Source: Anaerolineae bacterium
Lineage (GTDB): Bacteria > Chloroflexota > Anaerolineae > JAAYZQ01
NCBI GenBank assembly: GCA_016926595.1
Contig: JAFGOG010000525.1
Span: 1-9,971 of the forward strand
DNA: 9,971 bases
Reading direction: 5' to 3'
Shown: positions 1 through 6,000 of the stretch, piece by piece
Layout: each line of letters starts with the position of its first letter
How positions within the stretch are numbered: position 1 is the first letter of the stretch
Translations under genes and position numbers: made by a program
The notes under the pieces: model-generated
Told to the model about the DNA's origin: nothing
Databases searched by the model: none
Seen by the model: the letters and a program-made list of their open reading frames with translations, nothing else

Positions 1-139
1 CTTCGACCCAACGCTCCAGGTATTCCTGCACGACGGCAGTGATGGTCGTCCCAAGCAAGGCGGCTTTGGCCTTGACGCGCCGGTGTAGATCTTCCGGAAG
101 TCGTATGGTTGTCTTGCGCCCATCCATGTCTGTCATCAT
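1..139 (-). CDS. Ribbon-helix-helix DNA-binding protein, N-terminal part (off left edge)
   Basis: Translating the minus strand from the ATG at 139-137 gives 46 residues that run off the window. After a short leader the protein reads RKTTIRLPEDLHRRVKAKAA and continues with LLGTTITAVVQEYLERWVE. A short strand rich in T/I/R/L, then two amphipathic helices with a G-T-T-I-T turn, is the pattern of the Arc/MetJ/CopG ribbon-helix-helix fold. This fold is used by VapB-type antitoxins and plasmid copy or partition regulators. It would bind operator DNA as a dimer through the TTIRL strand. Met codons at 139, 136 and 127 are all possible starts; the ribosome site (around 148-143 on the minus strand) is weak. 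A consensus promoter lies about 38 bp upstream. If this is an antitoxin, its toxin should lie just beyond the left edge. The fold assignment is fairly sure; the antitoxin role is inferred. Confidence 0.75.
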   Translation of the reverse strand, partial: MMTDMDGRKTTIRLPEDLHRRVKAKAALLGTTITAVVQEYLERWVE

Positions 140-176
140 TATGTCTGCCTAGTTTCCTATCTTGCTATCTTGTCAT

Positions 177-205
177 ATTATACCCTGTTTCATGCCCCTT
201 GTCAA
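177..205 (-). promoter_or_regulatory. Sigma-70-type promoter for the ribbon-helix-helix gene
   Basis: On the minus strand TTGACA (205-200) is followed by exactly 17 bases and then TATAAT (182-177), a perfect match to the consensus for both hexamers. Transcription should start near 170, leaving a leader of about 30 nt before the ATG at 139. Finding both hexamers at optimal spacing directly upstream of an open frame makes this a strong call. Confidence 0.85.
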
Positions 206-335
206 GCCCCGGGGGGACCGTTTTGGCATGGATTTCTTCAATTGGTAACGTGCAGGCCGCTTCTTGCGAGCTATGCAGCTTCTCTGTACCGGCCAGTTGC
301 GACGACTTCGGACGACCGTCAAGCAGTGCTGTTTC

Positions 336-1145
336 CTACTTGCCATCCGCCGCTGCCAGGATCACCTCTCGGTGCTCCTCGAACTCGCGCTCGTAGCTCA
401 GCAAGGTCTTGCCGGTAATCTGAAAGTGGGAACGCGCCCAGGCGTCTTTGTTCTGGATCTCTCGCTTTTCCCGGGCCAGCCAGTACTTCCGGACGATTTC
501 GATGCGCTTGGGGCGCGGGTGAGCAAAGTGGTCGTTCTCTTGATCTTTATCCCCGTCAAGCGGGGCGATGAAGGCAGGAACTGGAGATTGTGTCTCACTC
601 CACCCTGTCTCTGGCTCCTCTGCCCGCTCCGTGGAAGCGGTAGAAGACGCATAGGCAAGGTCGGTGTCGTGCGGCTCGACGCCGGCTGTTTGCCACATGG
701 CCTCGATCAACTCCTCAGCCTTGCAATAGCGCTGCGCGTGCTCCGCTGCATGGGCAAAGACGTCCAGGGCAAGCCGCTTGTCCGCCGACTCCCCGCTGAA
801 CGGAACCGACCCCGAGCCACGGAACAGAGAAGCCAGGGTCTCGGGCGGCCAGTAACGAAGCGCGAAACGGACGGCCGACAAAAACCACACACCGGCCTGG
901 AGGGCCTGCGGCGAGGGCGGCTGCCAGTCCGGCCGGGACAGCCGGCGCAGCTCGGTCAGCCGGCCCATGCCGATCCCCCGGATGGAGAGCAGGACCCAGT
1001 CCGGGACCTGGTCCACCTCCTCCAGGGAGGAATAGCCTTGGTAGGCGAGTTTGCGCAGGGCCGTCGCCGCCGAGCGCCGGCCGCTGGCCGCCATGGCCCG
1101 GGCCAGCTCGTGCAGCGCGTTGTTGCCATTGCCAATGATGGGCAT
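336..1145 (-). CDS. Hypothetical protein with HhH/alpha-CTD-like and HTH-like regions
   Basis: A 269-residue protein starting MPIIGNGNNALHELARAMAA. I chose the ATG at 1145 because AGGGAG lies 9 nt upstream and a promoter ends about 40 bp upstream. The open frame extends further, to 1424, but that part crosses the promoter and has no ribosome site. Residues about 20-62 (LRKLAYQGYSSLEEVDQVP, then a helix ending in IRGIGMGRLTELRRL) resemble a helix-hairpin-helix module such as the RNA polymerase alpha C-terminal domain. The last ~60 residues are basic and end in WARSHFQITGKTLLSYEREF, which resembles a helix-turn-helix. The middle (about 150-210) is acidic and low in complexity, a probable linker. 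I do not recognise the family. Two nucleic-acid-binding-like modules suggest a regulator or a mobile-element/replication protein. It is transcribed away from the defence-like cluster. Confidence 0.72.
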   Translation of the reverse strand: MPIIGNGNNALHELARAMAASGRRSAATALRKLAYQGYSSLEEVDQVPDWVLLSIRGIGMGRLTELRRLSRPDWQPPSPQALQAGVWFLSAVRFALRYWPPETLASLFRGSGSVPFSGESADKRLALDVFAHAAEHAQRYCKAEELIEAMWQTAGVEPHDTDLAYASSTASTERAEEPETGWSETQSPVPAFIAPLDGDKDQENDHFAHPRPKRIEIVRKYWLAREKREIQNKDAWARSHFQITGKTLLSYEREFEEHREVILAAADGK

Positions 1146-1182
1146 CTGTCGCCGCTCCCTTTCAAGATGTTCAATGCAGGCG

Positions 1183-1211
1183 AGTATATCCGGTCCAGGA
1201 CGGTCCGTCAA
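1183..1211 (-). promoter_or_regulatory. Promoter with embedded palindrome for the 269-aa minus-strand gene
   Basis: On the minus strand TTGACG (1211-1206), 17 bases and TATACT (1188-1183) form a near-consensus sigma-70-type promoter. The start would fall near 1176, giving a leader of about 30 nt before the ATG at 1145. The spacer and the -35 edge contain an 11-bp odd palindrome, GACGG-N-CCGTC, at 1199-1209. A GGACCG direct repeat also lies in the spacer (minus strand). This is a likely place for a repressor, possibly the gene's own product. Confidence 0.75.
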
Positions 1212-1229
1212 TCGGGGATTTCCGTATCT

Positions 1230-1299
1230 GGTTGTGCAGATTTTCCCACAGGAAATCACGGCAAACCCCCACGGTTTGTGTAGAGGAATTCCCACAACC
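1230..1299. promoter_or_regulatory. Cluster of inverted repeats upstream of the minus-strand promoter
   Basis: Three symmetrical elements lie within 70 bp. CAAACC (1262-1267) and GGTTTG (1273-1278) flank a 5-base loop. GATTTTCC (1239-1246) and GGAAATC (1251-1257) form an imperfect palindrome. GGTTGTG (1230-1236) and CACAACC (1293-1299) embrace both. CCCACA occurs twice, in similar surroundings (1245-1250 and 1291-1296). The density of symmetry suggests protein binding sites or secondary structure, but no known box is recognised. Confidence 0.35.
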
Positions 1300-1344
1300 C
1301 TACTTGAGGTTATATCATGCAACGCCTGACCCAGGCATGGGAGA

Positions 1345-1788
1345 ATGCCGGTAGCCGTCGTCGTCTCGTCGCTCATCTTCGTGATGGTCCACGTGCTCAA
1401 TCCCAATGTCCAGCCCCTGGCCATGGTGTCCAGCCCCTGGCCATAGTGAGCCTCCTTCTCGTCCCGCCGAAGCCGCCGGGCTCCAGGCAGGCGACCAGAT
1501 GCTGACCATCGACGGTGAGCCTTTCCGTGTGAGTCGGGTCTACCTGTACCCCGGCCGCAAAGTCCTCGGGCTCACGGTCTCACGCGATGGACAGCCCCTC
1601 CCCCTCAAGATAACCCTGGCGCCGCCGTCGCTGGCAGAACGCGTTTACACCTCCAGCCATCTGCTCGTAGCCCTGGCTTTCTGGATCGTCGCTATGGCGG
1701 TGTCTGGCATTCAAGCCCAGGGATGCCGTGGCATGCATGTTCGTGCTGGCCACCCTGCTTGCGGTGCTCGCTCTCGTCGTCTGGCTGC
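1345..1788 (+). pseudogene. Remnant of a PDZ-domain membrane protein (N-terminal part)
   Basis: Three reading frames must be joined to read this piece. From the ATG at 1345, with GGAG just upstream, the frame gives a hydrophobic N-terminus (MPVAVVVSSLIFVMVHVLNP, a membrane helix) and stops at 1444-1446 inside a 20-bp tandem duplication. A second frame (about 1455-1700) gives a PDZ-like stretch, AEAAGLQAGDQMLTIDGEPF, followed by ~60 residues and another hydrophobic segment, LLVALAFWIVAMAV. Around 1700-1711 a further frame change is needed to continue with FKPRDAVACMFVLATLLAVL, a third membrane helix. A membrane helix, PDZ and more helices is the layout of the sensory N-terminus of some bacterial histidine kinases and phosphatases, but no catalytic domain remains. 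It ends near 1788, where sequence of an unrelated FAD enzyme begins. A decayed remnant is well supported; the parent family is an inference. Confidence 0.6.
1408..1447. repeat. 20-bp tandem duplication in the PDZ remnant
   Basis: Two adjacent 20-bp units (1408-1427 and 1428-1447), each beginning GTCCAGCCCCTGGCCAT, match at 19 of 20 positions. The second carries the single change G to A at 1445, which creates the TAG stop at 1444-1446. Since 20 is not a multiple of three, the duplication shifts the frame. This is the signature of replication slippage in a gene no longer under selection. Confidence 0.85.
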
Positions 1789-2543
1789 TGGCCGACCTGG
1801 GCCGGGCGTTGCTGGAACGTGCGCTGGCCGGTGATCGGGTGCGCCACGTGCGCCGGCGTGTGGTGGGCGTGGCCCGAGCTGGCGACGAGCGGTCTCTGTG
1901 CACAGTCCAGGATGAGGCCTGGTTCGCCGATTTTCTCGTCGGCGCCGACGGCGTCCAGAGCTTGGTCCACCGCCGGATCATGGGGCCGATCCCGCGCCAG
2001 CACCTGAGCCTGACGGTCGGCTACCGGGTGCAAGGGGCGCCTGCGGAGATCGTGATCCGGACCTTTTCCGATCTGGAAGGCTACCTCTGGTCTTTTCCCC
2101 GCCCGGATCATGCCAGCGTCGGCATTGGCAGCCGCTTGGGCGCCGTGCCCACGGGCGAGCTGTGGCGACGGGTGGACCGCTTTCTGGCCGAGAGGGGCCT
2201 GGAAGCCAACCGGACGGAGCGGTGGGCCGCGCTCCTGCCAGCCGCCCGCGATGCGACACTGTGGGACACACCCTGCGCCGGATCGAGATGGGCGCTGCTG
2301 GGGGACGCGGCCGGTCACGTGCATCCGCTCACGGGCGAGGGGATCGCCTACGCGCTCTGGTCGGCGGAGTTATTGGCCCAAGCGCTTGCCGGGGGAGAGC
2401 CCATGGCCTACGATAACCTCTGGCGGGAGCATTATGGCCGAGCCCTGATGGCCTCCGGCGAAATGCTCTGTCGAGCAGGGGAAGCGCAAGGGGCCTACGA
2501 AGTGGTGCTCCATCTGATGACAGCGACTGCCTTTTCCACCTAA
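1728..2543 (+). CDS. N-terminally truncated FAD-dependent oxidoreductase (geranylgeranyl-reductase-like), probable remnant
   Basis: An open frame of 271 codons from a GTG at 1728. The first ~20 residues (MACMFVLATLLAVLALVVWL) are a membrane helix belonging to the preceding PDZ remnant. From about residue 22 (ADLGRALLERALAGDRVRHV) it reads as a flavin monooxygenase/geranylgeranyl reductase-family protein. FLVGADGVQSLVHRR (residues about 69-83) carries the family's GADG motif. LLGDAAGHVHPLTGEGIAYA (from about residue 190, with Asp193) is the second FAD-binding motif that contacts the flavin phosphates. The N-terminal Rossmann GxGxxG region, usually the first ~100 residues, is missing, so the product could not bind FAD normally. 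Full-length relatives are usually about 370-420 residues. The frame is intact but its start is a chance fusion; I take it as a deletion remnant. There is only a weak ribosome site (AGGGA at 1719). Confidence 0.7.
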   Translation: MACMFVLATLLAVLALVVWLLADLGRALLERALAGDRVRHVRRRVVGVARAGDERSLCTVQDEAWFADFLVGADGVQSLVHRRIMGPIPRQHLSLTVGYRVQGAPAEIVIRTFSDLEGYLWSFPRPDHASVGIGSRLGAVPTGELWRRVDRFLAERGLEANRTERWAALLPAARDATLWDTPCAGSRWALLGDAAGHVHPLTGEGIAYALWSAELLAQALAGGEPMAYDNLWREHYGRALMASGEMLCRAGEAQGAYEVVLHLMTATAFST

Positions 2544-2615
2544 TACCACGCCGGGAACCGATAGGTGCAGTGCCCCTTCGTCTCCAGCGGCCATTTGATT
2601 GACAGGCCGCCAGGC

Positions 2616-2645
2616 TTGTGATCATGGCGTGTATCGTGTTACAAT
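2616..2645 (+). promoter_or_regulatory. Possible promoter for the 58-aa small gene
   Basis: TTGTGA (2616-2621), 18 bases and TACAAT (2640-2645) give four of six and five of six matches to the sigma-70 hexamers. The start would be near 2652, leaving a ~60-nt leader to the GTG at 2712. A moderate match, supported by its position. Confidence 0.45.
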
Positions 2646-2711
2646 TGCCATGACCGGGCAGGCCGAAGTATCGAGCTCAAATCGCGCTGACAGCGCATAG
2701 AAGGTGGGATC

Positions 2712-2888
2712 GTGAGCGACAAACACCCCAGGCGGAATGAGGCAAGCCAGGAAGAGATGCTCAAGACGCCCGAAGAGGTGTTAGCGCAAGCGTTTATGGC
2801 GATGGTGTGTACGGCCTCGCTGCAATGGGTGACGAGGAAGATGGGCGAGGAGAGAGCGGAAGCGCAGGAGGCTGAGGGGAAGGAATAG
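2712..2888 (+). CDS. Small highly charged hypothetical protein (58 aa)
   Basis: A GTG start at 2712 with the purine-rich site AAGGTGGG 4-8 nt upstream opens a frame of 58 codons ending TAG at 2886-2888. The protein begins VSDKHPRRNEASQEEMLKTP (initiator read as Met), has a central more hydrophobic helix (EEVLAQAFMAMVCTASLQWV) and ends in a Glu/Lys/Arg-rich helix. It has no signal peptide, no zinc motif and no recognised family. It looks like an all-helical small protein with one amphipathic core helix. Its stop codon lies 2 bp before the -35 of the promoter of the helicase cluster, so it may be the first gene of the same locus or a bystander. The good ribosome site and a plausible promoter upstream favour a real gene. 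It is too short to have been found by a length cutoff of 60 codons. Confidence 0.55.
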   Translation: MSDKHPRRNEASQEEMLKTPEEVLAQAFMAMVCTASLQWVTRKMGEERAEAQEAEGKE

Positions 2889-2890
2889 GC

Positions 2891-2919
2891 TTGCACGGGG
2901 GATAACAACGTGTTATAAT
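2891..2919 (+). promoter_or_regulatory. Strong sigma-70-type promoter of the helicase-methyltransferase cluster
   Basis: TTGCAC (2891-2896), exactly 17 bases and a perfect TATAAT (2914-2919). Transcription should begin near 2926, giving a leader of about 160 nt before the helicase ATG at 3086. No comparable promoter was seen between the downstream genes, so this probably drives the whole cluster. Confidence 0.8.
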
Positions 2920-2925
2920 CTCGCA

Positions 2926-2940
2926 TGTTCACTATGAACA
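2926..2940. promoter_or_regulatory. Perfect 15-bp palindrome at the expected transcription start (operator candidate)
   Basis: TGTTCA-CTA-TGAACA is a perfect 6-3-6 inverted repeat beginning 7 bp after the -10 hexamer, that is, over the transcription start. A dimeric repressor bound here would block initiation. Restriction-modification operons are often controlled by such symmetrical operators (C boxes), but no controller gene is seen in the window and the sequence does not match a specific known box that I can name. Confidence 0.6.
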
Positions 2941-2972
2941 AAAAAAGCCCCGGACCCTGGCGAGCCCGAGGC
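2940..2972 (-). terminator. Rho-independent terminator-like hairpin read on the minus strand
   Basis: Read on the minus strand, GCCTCGG (2972-2966) and CCGGGGC (2953-2947) form a 7-bp stem, with one G-U pair, around a 12-base loop. Seven T residues (2946-2940) follow immediately. On the plus strand the same pairs include a C-A mismatch and the A-run precedes the stem, so the signal works in the minus direction only. It lies inside the leader of the plus-strand helicase gene and follows no minus-strand gene. Confidence 0.6.
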
Positions 2973-3017
2973 GTATACCCCGGCGCGGTGCGGGCGCCAA
3001 GGTGAGGCCAGTATACC
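2968..3017. repeat. Imperfect direct repeat GAGGC-GTATACC in the helicase leader
   Basis: GAGGCGTATACC (2968-2979) recurs as GAGGCCAGTATACC (3004-3017), 36 bp apart; each contains the palindromic GTATAC core. Between them GGCGC and GCGCC can pair in the RNA. This may be a second regulatory site or a leader structure; the function is unknown. Confidence 0.35.
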
Positions 3018-3085
3018 ACAGGAGCCCGCCCGATGCAAGGGGAGGGTTTTCTGGGGCACTTTTACCAGAGTGTGGAGTCAAACCT

Positions 3086-6000
3086 ATGACCCAATCCCGC
3101 AAAGGTGGCGAGCTGTTCATCGTCGATAATGCCGACGACGACTGGAAGGTCCACCGCTACCTGCACGACTGGTGCGAGATTGCCCGCGCCTTTGACATCG
3201 CCACCGGCTATTTTGAGATCGGCTCCCTGCTGGCCCTCGACGGCCAGTGGCAAAAGCTGGCACAGATCCGCATCCTGATGGGCGATGAGGTGACCAAACG
3301 CACCAAGAAGGCGATCCTGGAAGCCGTGCTGGCTCGGAGCATCTCCAGGCTGGATGAGAGCATTGAACTGGCCAAAGAGGAAGACGACTTTCTCTGCAGG
3401 GTGCCAGCCATTGTCGAAGCCATTCGATCGGGCAAGATCCGCGTGCGTGTCTACAACAAGAAAAAGTTCCACGCCAAAGCCTACATCACCCACGCCAAGC
3501 TGGACGTCGTCGGCGCGGCGGCCCTGGTCGGATCGAGCAACTTTACCTACCCTGGCCTGCACCAGAACGTCGAGCTCAACATCCAGGTGCGGCGCGAGGT
3601 CGAAGAGTTACAGGAGTGGTACGAGCGCCACTGGGACGAGGCCGAGGACGTCACCCCCGAGATCCTGCGCACCATTGAGCGCCACACCCGCGAATACACA
3701 CCCTTCGAGGTCTATGCCCGGGCCATGGCCGCCTACTTTCAGAGCCACGAGCTGACCGTCGGCGAATGGGAGAAATCCGAGTCCCGCATGTACCCGGTGC
3801 TGGACCAGTACCAGCGCGACGGCTACCATCAACTGATGCAGATCGGCCGCCGCTACAACGGCGCGCTGTTGTGCGACGGCGTAGGCCTGGGCAAGACCTT
3901 TGTGGGGCTGATGGTCATCGAGCGGCTCCTCTTCGAGCGCAAGCGGGTGGCGCTCCTGGTGCCCAAGGCGGCGCGCGAGGATGTGTGGGAGGTCAATCTG
4001 CGCAAGTACCTGCCCAAGGCGGGCGGCAGCTTTAGCAACCTGGCTGTCTATAATCACACCGACCTGTTGCGTGGTGGCAAATACCCCGCCCGGATGCAGG
4101 AAATTGCTGACGAGGCGGACGCCGTCGTGATCGACGAGGCGCACCATTTCCGCAACATCAGCTCCCAACGCGCGCGCAAGCTGTACGAGATGATGGCCGG
4201 CAAGCAGTTGTTTCTCTTGACGGCCACGCCCATCAACAACAGCCTCTACGACCTGATGCACCTGATCGAGCTCTTTTCCCGGCGCCAGCCCGACTATTTC
4301 CGGGCCGCGCCGCTGGGCATTCACACCCTGCGCGGCCACTTTCGACGCATGGAGGAAGCGGTGGATGCCCTGCTGGGCGTCGAGGGGCCGGTGGAGCTGG
4401 ATGCCCGGAGTGCCCAGGAGATCCTGTCCAAGGATGACCTGTTCCAGGCGCTGGTGGTGCAGCGCAGCCGCTCCTACGTGAAGCGCAGCTTGCAGCAGGC
4501 TGGCGGTCGCCAGGTGATCTTTCCCGAGCGACAGCCGCCGCAGGTGGCCAACTACTCCCTGGCCCAGATCTACGGCGGCCTGCTGGACAGCCTGGAAAAG
4601 GCGTTCGACAAGGACAAGCCCCTGCTGTCGCTGGCCATCTACAACCCCATCAACTACGAGCTGGCGCCCGGGGCGGCGGAGGACGACCTGGAACGGGCCT
4701 TTGAAGTGGGGCGGCAGATGCAGGTCGTGGGCTTGATCCGGACCCTGCTGCTCAAACGCTTCGAGAGTTCGGCCAAGGCGTTCGAGGCCAGTTGCGAGGA
4801 CCTGCTGCTCAAGCTCCTCTACTTTGTGCGGCTGCACAACCCCCGCACCGCCCAGCGCTGGGAGGATCAGCACGCCGAGCTGATGGCCTGCATCGCCGAG
4901 CACCGGCGCGCGCGGGGGCGCAGGGGCGACGGCGACGACGAAGAGGAGCTGGACGAAGACGTCGTGCCCGAGGAATTTAAAAAGGCGATCGAAAAGCTGG
5001 ACGAGCGCCGCTACAACGTGGCGGCCATCGTGATGGAGACGCTGCTGGATCTCGACCAGTTGGCCAAATTCCTGCAAGAGCTGGAGGATTTTGATCCGGC
5101 CCACGACGACAAGCTGCAAGTATTGCTCCACCTGCTCCAAACCGATCCGACGCTGCGGGCGCACAAGGTGCTTATCTTTACCGAGTACATGGCCACTGCC
5201 CGCTACCTGGAACGGGAACTGCACGCTGCCGGCGTCGGGCCGCTGGACGAGGTGGACAGCGCGAGCGGCCGGGACCGCAGCGCCATCATCCGCGCCTTTT
5301 CGCCCTACTATAACGACAGCAGCAGCGCCCGGCTGGCCGAGGAGGGCGTCCCGGAGACCCGCGTCCTCATCTCCACCGACGTGCTGTCCGAGGGCCTGAA
5401 CCTGCAAGATGCCACCTGCATCGTCAACTATGACCTGCACTGGAACCCGGTGCGGCTGATGCAGCGCATCGGCCGCGTGGACCGCCGCCTGAACCCGGAC
5501 GTCGAGGCGCAGATGGTCGCCGACCACCCGGCGCTGGCTGGCGTGCGGGGCACGGTCCGCCTCTGGAATTTCCTGCCGCCCGGCGAGCTGAACCGCATCC
5601 TGAGCCTCTACGAGCGGGTGACCCACAAGACGCTGCGCATCTCCAAGACCTTTGGCATCGAGGGCCGCCAACTGCTGACGCCCGAGGATGACTATGAAGT
5701 GCTGCGCGAGTTCAACCAGGCCTACGAAGGCGCCACCACCTCGACCGAGGAGATGCACCTGGCCTACCAGCAGTTGTTCCAGGAGCACCCGGACCTGGCC
5801 GGGCGCGTGGCCGACATGCCGCTGCGTGTTTTCAGTGGCCAAGAACGTCCTTCGACTACGCTCGGGACAGGCCCCTCGCCGGGCGCCCGCGCCATCTTTT
5901 TCTGCTACCGGCTGCCGGCCAAGGCGGCGGCGGGCGACGCGTGGGACGACGAGGCCGGTTTCACCCGCTGGTACCTCTACCACCTGGCCAGCGGCGAGAT

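Noticed and set aside
264..1283. A 339-codon plus-strand open frame over the minus-strand 269-aa gene
   Set aside because: The minus-strand gene has a promoter, a ribosome site and recognisable fold patterns; the plus frame has none and crosses the promoter region.
1146..1424. N-terminal extension of the 269-aa minus-strand protein to 1424
   Set aside because: It would cross the well-formed promoter at 1183-1211 and the inverted repeats; the ATG at 1145 has AGGGAG 9 nt upstream.
1692..2324. A minus-strand open frame opposite the FAD oxidoreductase remnant
   Set aside because: The plus strand carries clear GADG and GDAAG motifs; the minus frame is their shadow.
2639..3019. A 126-codon minus-strand open frame in the leader/small gene region
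   Set aside because: It contains the minus-strand terminator inside its own coding sequence, has no ribosome site and a low-complexity Ser/Ala-rich product.
3002..3085. Upstream in-frame GTG as the helicase start
   Set aside because: No ribosome site; the extra residues do not look like the family's N-terminus, and the ATG at 3086 has GGAG at good spacing.
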